From contig JAPLZA010000092.1 in NCBI GenBank assembly GCA_026395275.1, positions 1-9,398 of the forward strand: a DNA stretch of 9,398 nucleotides. The letters run 5' to 3'. Origin of the DNA: Candidatus Staskawiczbacteria bacterium. Its GTDB lineage: Bacteria > Patescibacteriota > Minisyncoccia > Minisyncoccales > Staskawiczbacteraceae. Made by a program: the position numbers and the translations under genes. The notes beneath the pieces are model-generated. The model was not told where the DNA came from. It did no database searches and worked only from the letters and a program-made list of their open reading frames with translations. The stretch's first letter is position 1. The number at the start of each line of letters is the position of its first letter. Positions 1-7,536 of the stretch are shown one piece after another.

Positions 1-1746
1 GTCTTTAAGGTTTCAGAACCCGGCGAATTCTCTCAGCGCGGAGGAATAGTAGATGTTTTCCCAATTAACCTGTTAAATGCCGTGCGTTTAGATTTTTTGG
101 GCAACGAAGTTGATTCAATAAAAATTTTAGATGTAAAAATTACTGACGAAGAAAAAACCAAAAATATTTTAAAAAAGAAATTGAAGTCCCAAAAAATATT
201 TTCCGAATTAAAAGGATTAAAATCGGGCGACTACTTGGTGCACTTAGATCACGGCATAGGAAAATTTTTAAAAATTGAGAAATTTAAGGTTGGAATAAAT
301 TCGCAGGAATATTATATTTTAGAATATGCTAAAGAAGATAAACTTTATGTGCCGATTGGCCTTGAAAGAAAACTATCCAGGTATGTCGGGTTTCAAGATC
401 CGTTTGTTTCAAGGCTAGGATCCTCTTTATGGCAGAAAACAAAAAGAAAAATAAAAGAAGAAGTTGAAAAATTAGCCAAAGAACTTCTGCAGCTTTATGC
501 AGAAAAAGAAATTACACAGAGACCCCCATATATAGAAGATAAAGAATTAGAGTCGCAATTTAGACATGGATTTGCATTCCAAGAAACACCAGACCAAATA
601 CAGGCAATAGAAGATATAAGAGAGGACTTACAAAAAACAAAGCCGATGGACAGAATTGTTTGCGGAGATGTTGGTTTTGGCAAAACAGAAGTGGCTATGC
701 GTACAGCTTTAATAGCAGCAGTAAACAACAGGCAAACAGCATTAATTTGCCCCACTACAATTTTAGCAAACCAGCACTTCAACTCATTTAAAAAAAGATT
801 TGAAAAAATGCCAGTAAGAATTGCCCTACTTTCCGGGCTGCAAACAAAACTTGAACAGAGAAAAATTCTAAAAGATTTAAAAGAAGGCAGAATAGATATT
901 TTAATAGGTACTAGTCGCCTTTTATCAAAAGATGTGGAATTTAAAAATTTACAGCTTTTAATTATAGACGACGAGCAAAAATTTGGAGTAAAACAAAAAG
1001 AGAGGCTGCGCCAAATGAAAACTAGTTTGGATGTTTTGAGTTTGTCGGCAACTCCAATACCGCGCACAATTTATCTAGCGCTTTCTTCTTTCAAAAATAT
1101 GAGCTTAATGCAAACTCCACCAATTAGCAGACAATCAATAAGCACTCAGGTTTTACCCTATAATAATAAAATTATAAAAAAAATAATTAATTCTGAACTG
1201 CATAGGCACGGACAAATTTATTTTTTACACAATAGGGTACAAACTATTGATACAAAATCTGCTGAATTAAAAAAACTGTGCCCCAAAGCAAAAGTTGGAG
1301 CAGTGCACGGCAGAATCCCGGAGAAAAAATTAGTAAAAATAATGGATGACTTCCAAAAAGAAAAAATAAACGTTTTACTGGCCACAACTATTATTGAAAA
1401 TGGAATAGATTTCCCAAACGTAAATACAATTATAATAGAAGACTCCACACGACTTGGCCTTTCTCAGGCGCACCAAATAAGGGGACGAGTTGGCAGGTCG
1501 GGCACAAAGAGCTTTGCCTATTTTATGTATGAGGAAAAATCTTTGACTCCCTTGGTCAAAGAAAGATTAAAGGCCCTAGAAGATTCTCAAGAGCTGGGAG
1601 CAGGATACAGAATTGCAATAAGAGATTTAGAGCTTAGGGGCGCGGGAAATATACTCGGTCGCGAACAATCGGGAGCTATAAATAAAATTGGTTTGAATTT
1701 ATACAGCCAGATGATCTCTGAAGCCATAGAAAAATTCAGACAATAA
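1..1746 (+). CDS. mfd: Transcription-repair coupling factor Mfd, 3' part (5' end outside the window)
   Basis: Mfd is a DNA translocase that pushes stalled RNA polymerase off DNA and recruits UvrA. The reading frame is open from base 1, so the GTG at 82 is internal, not a start. Of the 581 visible residues, 8-43 match the end of the UvrB-like module (GEFSQRGGIVDVFP, then RLDFLGNEVDSI). About 74-130 is the RNA-polymerase-interacting domain (GDYLVHLDHGIGK, KLYVPIG). The RecG-like motor follows: Walker A GDVGFGKTE at 222-230, Walker B-type DDEQKFG at 323-329 (E. coli DEEHRFG), SATPIPRT, TTIIENGID, QIRGRVGRSG and DLELRGAGNILG. Two things are odd. Only about 30 residues join the UvrB-like module to the RNA-polymerase domain, where E. 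coli has about 250. The protein also ends right after the LYSQMISEAIEKF helix, so the C-terminal D7 domain is absent. The stop is 10 bases from the convergent neighbour and I see no terminator between them. Confidence 0.95.
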   Translation, partial: VFKVSEPGEFSQRGGIVDVFPINLLNAVRLDFLGNEVDSIKILDVKITDEEKTKNILKKKLKSQKIFSELKGLKSGDYLVHLDHGIGKFLKIEKFKVGINSQEYYILEYAKEDKLYVPIGLERKLSRYVGFQDPFVSRLGSSLWQKTKRKIKEEVEKLAKELLQLYAEKEITQRPPYIEDKELESQFRHGFAFQETPDQIQAIEDIREDLQKTKPMDRIVCGDVGFGKTEVAMRTALIAAVNNRQTALICPTTILANQHFNSFKKRFEKMPVRIALLSGLQTKLEQRKILKDLKEGRIDILIGTSRLLSKDVEFKNLQLLIIDDEQKFGVKQKERLRQMKTSLDVLSLSATPIPRTIYLALSSFKNMSLMQTPPISRQSISTQVLPYNNKIIKKIINSELHRHGQIYFLHNRVQTIDTKSAELKKLCPKAKVGAVHGRIPEKKLVKIMDDFQKEKINVLLATTIIENGIDFPNVNTIIIEDSTRLGLSQAHQIRGRVGRSGTKSFAYFMYEEKSLTPLVKERLKALEDSQELGAGYRIAIRDLELRGAGNILGREQSGAINKIGLNLYSQMISEAIEKFRQ

Positions 1747-1756
1747 AATAACCTTA

Positions 1757-3655
1757 TTAAGAAGACACGTTTACATAACAAGCAGGGCTGGTTGCTGAAA
1801 GTCCGCCTGATGTAACCGTAACAGTTGTTTTCTTTACACCGGCGACAGAATATGTTTTTAGCACAGATGACAATGCTCCGGAAAGACCGTCTGTTCCTGT
1901 CCAGCTATAGGTGTATGTGCCGGCTCCTTTCCCTCCGGAAACAGTTGCGGTCCATTTAGCCCTGTGGCCAATTGCTATTGAAGACGGTGACACAGAACAA
2001 GATACCGAGAGAGATGGTAAATTTACTGAAACGGCGTTACCGCAAACATTGGTCACTGAATGGCCATCAGAATCTGTTGCAGTAACTGTTGCTTTTTTTA
2101 CACCCGTGGTTAAATATTTCATCGATACATAAGATGATGTTCCGGAAAGACCGTCTGTTCCTGTCCAGCTATAGGTGTATGTTTTTCCTGAAGTGACAAT
2201 GCCTCCACTTGCGCCGGCAACCCAACTAATTTGTTGGTCGGGCGATGCTGAATTAGAAGACGGATAACAATATACTACAAGCGGAGCAGATGTTACAACT
2301 AAAGAACACTCGCTTGTAGCAGAATGACCAAAAGCATCTATTGCTGTTACGCTAACATTTTTTGTACCTGGTGTTGTGTAGGCGCCAGACATTATATAAG
2401 AATCTCCCGTAACGTCTCCGCTCCACTGATAAGCAACTGTAACCTCGGTAGCCTGAGCAGGTACGCACAAATTTTCAACACAAACTTCTCCGGAAGAACA
2501 ATCATAATTAGAACTACAAATTTTTGGAGCTGAATAAGAGCTGGAGGAAGAGCTCGAAGAACCGCTTAACGAACTAGTAGAAGAATTGACAGAAGACTCA
2601 CTGGAAGAAGATGTAAAAGAAGAATTTGAAAGAGAACTTGATGACAAGCTGGAAGCTGAACCTCCGGTATATATTCTTCCTCCTCCGCTAGCTGTTGCAA
2701 TCCAAGAAATCTGCTGGCCAACAAATGCAGAAGAAGTTGATGCGTGACAAGAAACCGATATATTATTATTCCAGCCTATAGGCGCATTACATTGAGCTAC
2801 AGTCGAGTTTCCAGTTGAGTCTGTGACAGTAACGGTCGCGACTTTTATTCCAGTAGTTAAATATGTTTTTTGTATAGAAGATGAATTCCCTGAAAGACTG
2901 TCATCTCCTGCCCAGCTATATGAGTATGATCCGTCACCACCGGTTGCAGTTACAGACCAGTTAACTTCCTGATTTTGTATAGCAGAATGAGGCGAGGCCG
3001 AACAAGTTGCGGAAAGAGGAGGCCAATTTGTTAAAATGTTAGTACTGCTACATTGAATTGTTTTTGAAATGCCTCCTGATGTCACAATCACAGAAGCATT
3101 TTTTGTGCCGGCAAGGGCATAAGAAGTTGATACAACCTGACTTTTACCGGTTACATCTCCATTCCACTGATAAGTATATTGTCCATTTCCTCCACTGGCA
3201 TTAACGTACCAATTAACTTGGCGATTTATTAAAGACGTTGGTTTAGATGTAGAGCAGGAGGCTGATAAGGCGGGCCAACCCGGTAAAACAATTGCTCCGC
3301 ACTGAACAGTAGCCGATGCGCTACCAGCCACTACTGTAACAGTTGCAATTTTTGTACCAGAAGTAGTATAAGAATCCATCTCAAAAGAAGCCTTGCCGGA
3401 AACATCTCCGCTCCATTTATAAGTATATGGCCCTATTCTTCCACCAGGAGTTGCTGTCCACTTGATTTGTTGGTTGCGATATACTAGATTGGGCACAGCG
3501 TTGCAGGAAACAGTAAGAACAGGGGTTGTTAAAGCAGACACCTGTTTGCCGGAATTAAAATAGAATATACCGGCAGAAATAAAAACCCCTACTGACAACA
3601 GTATTTTTAAAAAAGTAAAACTTTTTTTTATATTATTATAGAATAATTTTTGCAC
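1757..3655 (-). CDS. Secreted or surface-anchored protein with six PKD/Ig-like repeats
   Basis: This is a 632-residue exported protein of unknown specific role; adhesion or a surface layer is a guess. The N-terminus has a Lys-rich stretch, a hydrophobic segment (about 16-33) and a VSA/L site at 39-42 that fits signal peptidase I. Six repeats follow at about 47-120, 130-203, 214-291, 299-451, 459-540 and 549-631. Each has an early Cys, a W in the 'QISW' strand, a 'YTYSW' core, a 'TTGVKKATVTVT' strand and a late Cys. The Cys pairs are 51/119, 134/202, 218/289, 303/450, 463/538 and 553/626, so a disulfide per repeat is likely. Repeat 4 is split by an insertion of about 80 residues. There is no LPXTG motif and no C-terminal membrane segment. 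The start is GTG: an in-frame TAG lies three codons upstream, and later starts would remove the signal sequence. No Shine-Dalgarno is visible. The fold assignment rests on pattern only. Confidence 0.85.
   Translation of the reverse strand: MQKLFYNNIKKSFTFLKILLSVGVFISAGIFYFNSGKQVSALTTPVLTVSCNAVPNLVYRNQQIKWTATPGGRIGPYTYKWSGDVSGKASFEMDSYTTSGTKIATVTVVAGSASATVQCGAIVLPGWPALSASCSTSKPTSLINRQVNWYVNASGGNGQYTYQWNGDVTGKSQVVSTSYALAGTKNASVIVTSGGISKTIQCSSTNILTNWPPLSATCSASPHSAIQNQEVNWSVTATGGDGSYSYSWAGDDSLSGNSSSIQKTYLTTGIKVATVTVTDSTGNSTVAQCNAPIGWNNNISVSCHASTSSAFVGQQISWIATASGGGRIYTGGSASSLSSSSLSNSSFTSSSSESSVNSSTSSLSGSSSSSSSSYSAPKICSSNYDCSSGEVCVENLCVPAQATEVTVAYQWSGDVTGDSYIMSGAYTTPGTKNVSVTAIDAFGHSATSECSLVVTSAPLVVYCYPSSNSASPDQQISWVAGASGGIVTSGKTYTYSWTGTDGLSGTSSYVSMKYLTTGVKKATVTATDSDGHSVTNVCGNAVSVNLPSLSVSCSVSPSSIAIGHRAKWTATVSGGKGAGTYTYSWTGTDGLSGALSSVLKTYSVAGVKKTTVTVTSGGLSATSPACYVNVSS
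1877..1918 (-). repeat. 42-bp direct repeat, copy in PKD repeat 6
   Basis: These 42 bases are identical to 2141-2182, lie 264 bases (88 codons) away and are in the same frame. They encode TYTYSWTGTDGLSG, the core strand of the PKD repeat. The other repeats in the gene have diverged at the DNA level, so this identity points to recent duplication or gene conversion between repeats 5 and 6. Confidence 0.9.
2141..2182 (-). repeat. 42-bp direct repeat, copy in PKD repeat 5
   Basis: This is the second copy of the 42-base exact repeat at 1877-1918, encoding the same 14 residues in PKD repeat 5. The sequence differs immediately outside both ends. Confidence 0.9.
2438..2677 (-). other. Ser-rich linker plus four-Cys microdomain inserted in PKD repeat 4
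   Basis: Residues about 327-406 of the repeat protein interrupt the fourth repeat between its 'ASGG' turn and its 'YQWSGD' strand, where the other repeats have only a few residues. Residues 333-376 are nearly all Ser with scattered Asn, Thr and Leu. They are followed by a small Cys motif (C380, C386, C392, C397, spacing C-x5-C-x5-C-x4-C, with the core DCSSGEVC). The spacing suggests a compact disulfide-bonded unit. The outer repeat continues normally on both sides, so this looks like a domain inserted into a loop, with the Ser stretch as a flexible or glycosylated stalk (inference). Confidence 0.75.
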
Positions 3656-3682
3656 GGTTTTCTATGTTTTTTCACAAAACTA

Positions 3683-3712
3683 TTAACTAATTATATCTCT
3701 ATATGCTATTAT
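3683..3712 (+). promoter_or_regulatory. Predicted promoter of topA
   Basis: On the plus strand there is TTAACT (3683-3688), an 18-base spacer and TATTAT (3707-3712). A TG at 3704-3705 makes an extended -10. Transcription would start near 3719, about 29 bases before the topA ATG. No Shine-Dalgarno is seen in this leader. The region overlaps the divergent promoter of the PKD gene. Confidence 0.45.
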
Positions 3713-3719
3713 AAATCAA
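3690..3719 (-). promoter_or_regulatory. Predicted sigma-70-type promoter of the PKD protein gene
   Basis: Read on the minus strand there is a -35 box TTGATT (3719-3714), an 18-base spacer and a perfect -10 box TATAAT (3695-3690). Transcription would start near 3683, giving a leader of roughly 28 bases before the GTG. The region is AT-rich, so chance matches are possible, but both boxes and the spacing fit. Confidence 0.55.
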
Positions 3720-3747
3720 CTATATATTTATTAAAATAAAAAAATAA

Positions 3748-5791
3748 ATGAAAAGTCTAGTAATCGTAGAAAGCCCGACTAAGGCAAAAACAATTCAAAA
3801 ATTTTTAGGAAGCGAGCGACTATGTTATAAAGTAGTCTTTTGGTCATGTAAGAGACATACATAAAAGAGAGCTTGGAGTTGATGTTGAACACGGGTTTGA
3901 ACCAAAGTACATTGTTCCTACAAAAGCTAAAAAGGTTGTTTCAGAATTAAAAAAAGAATCTGCAAAAGCAGACATAACAATTCTGGCTTCCGACGAAGAC
4001 CGCGAAGGAGAATCAATTGCTTGGCATTTGCAAGAAGCGTTAAAATTAAAAAACCCCCAAAGAATTGTTTTCCATGAAATTACAAAAACCGCAATTGAAA
4101 ATGCTTTAAAACATCCAAGAAAAATTGACATAAATTTAGTTGAAGCCCAGCAGGCAAGAAGAATTTTAGACAGGATTGTGGGTTATAAAATATCTCCATT
4201 TTTATGGAAGAAAATTGCCAAAGGTTTATCAGCGGGAAGAGTCCAATCAGTGGCTGTAAGATTAATTGTTGAAAGAGAAAGAGAAATTGAAAAATTTATT
4301 GCGCAAGAATATTGGGGCGTTGAAGCTTTGTTGGCAAAATCCAAAAAAGAGTTTAATACTTTTTTAATAAAAAAAGATGGAAAAGTCTTAGACAAACTAG
4401 AAATAAAAAATAAAGAAGAGGCAGATAATATTTTAAAAGATCTAACTAGTGCAGACTATATTGTTGAATCAGTAGAAAAAAAAGAAACAAGAAGAAACCC
4501 TGCTCCCCCATTCACAACCAGCACCCTACAGCAGGCAGCCTGGCAAAGATTTAAATTTTCTGCCAAACAAACAATGTCTTTAGCCCAAAGACTATATGAA
4601 GAAGGAAATATAACTTACCACAGAACAGACTCTTTAAATCTTTCGGAAATGTCGTTAAATACCGCAAAAGATTTTATAGTCAGTAAATACGGCCAGAATT
4701 ATTGGGCAGGTAAAATAGTAAAATACAAAACAAAAGATAAGGGAGCTCAAGAAGCCCATGAAGCCATAAGGCCGGCCTATGCAGATAAAACTCCTGAATC
4801 ATTAAAATTAACAGACGCTAGGCAATTAAAACTTTACACTTTAATTTGGCAAAGATTCATTGCTTGCCAAATGGCTCCGGCTATTTTTGACTCTGTGTCT
4901 GCAGACATAAAAGCTGTTAATTACACCTTTCGCGCAAACGGACAAACAATAAAATTTGATGGATTCTTAAAAGTTTATCCTACAAAAACCGAAGAAACAG
5001 AATTGCCGGATTTAGAGAAAAATGATAAATTAGACCTTATAAAATTAAACCCCTTGCAACATTTTACAGAGCCACCGGCAAGATACACCGAAGCCAGCCT
5101 GGTAAAAACTTTAGAAAAACATGGAATAGGCAGACCATCAACATATGCGCCCATTATTTCTACAATACAAGACAGAAATTATGTGACCGAAAATGAACAG
5201 AAAAGATTTGTGCCCAGCGAAATGGGGACAATTGTAAATGATGTTTTAGTAAAAAATTTCCCGGAAATTGTTGATATTGACTTTACGGCCAAAATGGAGA
5301 AAGAATTAGATGAAGTGGCCGAAGGTAAAGACACGTGGGTAAAAACCTGCAAAGATTTTTATACTCCTTTTGCCAAGAATCTTGAAGAAAAATATAAGGA
5401 CGTAGAAAAAACAAACTTAACCCAAAAAACAGACAAAATTTGCCCTAAATGCGGAGCTCCAATAATAGAAAGAATGGGAAGATTTGGCAGATTTTATGCC
5501 TGTTCTAAATTCCCTGAGTGTAAATATACAGCATCAATTGAAGGAGACCCAGATACATTAAATATTTCCTGCCCGAAATGCAAAGAAGGAAAATTAACAG
5601 GTAAAAGAACAAAAAAGGGGAAAACTTTTTATGGATGCAACCGTTTTCCAAAATGCGATTTTGCTTTGTGGGATAAACCAATAAACGAATTTTGCCCAAA
5701 GTGTGATTCAATACTTGTACAAAAAAGCAAAAATAAGATAAAGTGTTCAAATAAGGAATGCGATTTCGCTAAAGATACAAATGAGCAATGA
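3748..5791 (+). CDS. topA: DNA topoisomerase I, interrupted by a frameshift and an in-frame TAG near codon 24
   Basis: TopA relaxes negative supercoils by cutting one strand through a 5'-phosphotyrosine. The start at ATG 3748 gives MKSLVIVESPTKAKTIQKFLGS, the usual first Toprim strand with its catalytic Glu. That frame runs to TAA at 3862-3864. The rest of the enzyme is one frame over, recognisable from SFGHVRD at 3836 and open to TGA 5789. Numbering with the extra 4 bases removed (679 residues), it has Toprim DEDREGE at 81-87, SAGRVQS, catalytic Tyr289 in TYHRTDS, GIGRPSTYA, and three C-terminal four-Cys zinc fingers (C564/567/584/590, C607/610/629/635, C648/651/665/670). In the downstream frame the first ordinary start is TTG 4028, after the Toprim acidic motif, so internal initiation would not give an active enzyme. 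Everything apart from the lesion looks intact. It is therefore either a very recent pseudogene or a sequence error. The 3' end overlaps the RelA/SpoT gene by 11 bases. Confidence 0.9.
3812..3835 (+). other. topA lesion: tandem GCGA duplication and in-frame TAG
   Basis: Bases 3812-3819 read GCGAGCGA. Deleting one GCGA gives codons for G-S-D-Y-V-I-K, then TAG (3833-3835), then S-F-G-H-V-R-D. E. coli TopA has GSDYVVKSSVGHIRD at this place. So the extra 4 bases account for the frameshift, and the TAG occupies the position of a conserved Ser (a TCG-to-TAG change would do it). Two lesions lie within 24 bases. Confidence 0.8.
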
Positions 5792-7514
5792 TATCCAGAA
5801 AATAATAGGCAGGAGCTCTGACCCAAAATTAATTGAGTTAGCTTTTGAGTTTGCTACCGAAGCATATAAAGATAAGTTCAGGATGTCTGGGGAAAATTAT
5901 ATTCTACATGCCACAAGAGTGGCTTTGGCCTTAGATAAAATGAATCTCGACAGCACAACAATTGCTTTTGGAATATTGCACGACGTATTAGATGATGTCC
6001 CTGGTTTTGCCCAAAAAGTTGAATTAAAGGAAATAGAAAGGAAATTTGGAAAAAACATCAGCCAATTAATAGAAAAAATTTCTGGCCTAGGCAGAATTAG
6101 ATATCCTTTATCAACCGACATAAAAGAGAAAAAAACCTTCACCAGAGAAAAAATTGAAAATTTAAGAAGAATGTTTCTGGCCATGTCCGGAGACTTAAGG
6201 GTAGTTTTGGTAGAGCTTCTTTCGCGCTTAGATGGAATGAATCTTTTGCACTCTTTACCAGCAGACAAGCAAAAATTATTTGCTTTTGAGACTTTGCAAA
6301 TCTTTGTGCCTGTTGCCAGCAGACTAGGCCTATCAGAAATAAGAAGGAACCTTGAAGATGTAGCCTTCTCTTATCTTTTTCCCGATAGGTTCAAGTGGCT
6401 TAAAGAAAATATTAAGGGCCAATATGAAGAGAGAGAAAAATATTTAAAAAAATTTATTCCACATCTTCAAAAAATTCTTAAAAAAGAAAGAGTAAAAGTT
6501 TTGGATGTAAATTATAGAGCTAAATCATATTGGAGCACTTATCAAAAACTTTTAAACCATGGAATGAATTTTGATGAAATCCATGACCTACTTGCTTTGA
6601 GAATAATAGCAGTTGATATTGAAAGCTGTTACAGAATATTGGGTATAATACATAAGCACTTCAAACCAATTTCTGAGGAAATCAATGATTATATAGCCAA
6701 ACCAAAACCAAATGGATATAGGTCTTTGCACACTACTATTTTTTCACAAGACAAAAAAATAACTGAAGTTCAAATAAGAACAGAAGAAATGCAGAAAGAA
6801 GCTGAATATGGAATTTGTGCCCACTGGTCTTATAAAGAGAAAATCGACCTTAAAAAAGAAGGCAAAGATTTTGAATGGGTAGAAAATATTCCGGACTTTT
6901 GGAAAACATTCAAAATTGATTTTTTCACAAATAAAGTTTTCTGTTTCACTCCAAAAGGAGATGTTATTGTCATGACAAAAAATTCAACTCCTGTTGATTT
7001 TGCATATGCTGTACATTCAGATATTGGGAATCACTGCGAATCAGCTAAAATTGGTGGAAAAATTGTGCAGCTAAACCATATTTTAGAGAATGGAGATATT
7101 GTGGAAATAACTGTAAATAAAAACAAAGCTCCGTCTAAAGATTGGCTGAGATTTGTTAAAACATCTTTTGCAAAAAGCCACATTAAAAAACTGACTGATG
7201 AAAATAGGTCTTCTTTCAGGTTTCCTTTGCCAAATTTTATAAGAAAAAAAATAACAGAAATATCAGAAGCCTCCCAAAAAAGAAAAGCAGAAAAACAGAA
7301 AATAAAAGAGGGCGGCGTAAGGCAAATTCATATAGCTGGTCACAAAGGAATGCTCATCCACGTTGCTAAATGCTGTAATCCCCAGCCAGGAGATAAGGTC
7401 AGCGCATATTTAGCCCAGAATAGAGCTACTGTTTTACATAGAGAATCTTGCCCTACTCTCAAAAAAATAAACGAAAAATTCCCGGAAAAGGTAGTCGACG
7501 CTTCATGGGAATAG
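5781..7514 (+). CDS. RelA/SpoT-family (p)ppGpp synthetase with altered hydrolase site
   Basis: A 577-residue cytosolic stringent-response enzyme that transfers pyrophosphate from ATP to GDP or GTP. Domains in order: an HD-type region (about 20-205) with H43 and H67-D68; the synthetase domain (about 240-352) with R246/K248, D269 in HDLLALR, KPNGYRSLHT at 308-317 and E329 in EVQIRT; a TGS domain (about 386-446, FTPKGDVIVM, GDIVEITV); and a C-terminal zinc-finger-like segment (about 514-575, AKCCNPQPGD, HRESC). There is no ACT/RRM domain after it, against roughly 700-750 residues for long RSH proteins. The synthetase residues look complete. In the HD region the metal-ligand Asp of the usual ADRLHN motif is Ser148, with HN changed to DG, so (p)ppGpp hydrolysis is probably lost (inference). 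The ATG sits inside the end of topA with no Shine-Dalgarno, suggesting translational coupling. Calling it relA or spoT is not justified. Confidence 0.92.
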   Translation: MSNDIQKIIGRSSDPKLIELAFEFATEAYKDKFRMSGENYILHATRVALALDKMNLDSTTIAFGILHDVLDDVPGFAQKVELKEIERKFGKNISQLIEKISGLGRIRYPLSTDIKEKKTFTREKIENLRRMFLAMSGDLRVVLVELLSRLDGMNLLHSLPADKQKLFAFETLQIFVPVASRLGLSEIRRNLEDVAFSYLFPDRFKWLKENIKGQYEEREKYLKKFIPHLQKILKKERVKVLDVNYRAKSYWSTYQKLLNHGMNFDEIHDLLALRIIAVDIESCYRILGIIHKHFKPISEEINDYIAKPKPNGYRSLHTTIFSQDKKITEVQIRTEEMQKEAEYGICAHWSYKEKIDLKKEGKDFEWVENIPDFWKTFKIDFFTNKVFCFTPKGDVIVMTKNSTPVDFAYAVHSDIGNHCESAKIGGKIVQLNHILENGDIVEITVNKNKAPSKDWLRFVKTSFAKSHIKKLTDENRSSFRFPLPNFIRKKITEISEASQKRKAEKQKIKEGGVRQIHIAGHKGMLIHVAKCCNPQPGDKVSAYLAQNRATVLHRESCPTLKKINEKFPEKVVDASWE

Positions 7515-7536
7515 CCGGCCCTGAAAAATTGAAGGG

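Noticed and set aside
495..1067. A 190-codon minus-strand open frame inside mfd
   Set aside because: It lies entirely within conserved mfd motor motifs on the other strand and encodes no recognisable domain.
1746..1757. AATAA-CC-TTATT hairpin between mfd and the PKD gene as a terminator
   Set aside because: The stem is five A-T pairs with a 2-base loop and no T run, too weak to be called a terminator.
3833..3835. TAG read as an amino acid (recoded amber) in topA
   Set aside because: Nothing else in the window supports TAG recoding, and the frameshift upstream would still be needed to reach this codon.
3832..3844. Programmed +1 frameshift on the TTTT run (3838-3841) to rescue topA
   Set aside because: A slip there would give YKVVFGHVRD, but the site is not a known slippery sequence and the GCGA duplication explains the frame change better. 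It also would not explain the extra residues RLC. Not excluded.
4028..5791. topA starting at TTG 4028 as a separate short gene
   Set aside because: This start comes after the Toprim DEDREGE motif. Homologous sequence clearly continues upstream to 3836 and, in the other frame, to ATG 3748.
5897..6268. A 123-codon minus-strand open frame inside the RelA/SpoT gene
   Set aside because: It is antisense to the conserved HD region, with no start context and no recognisable protein.
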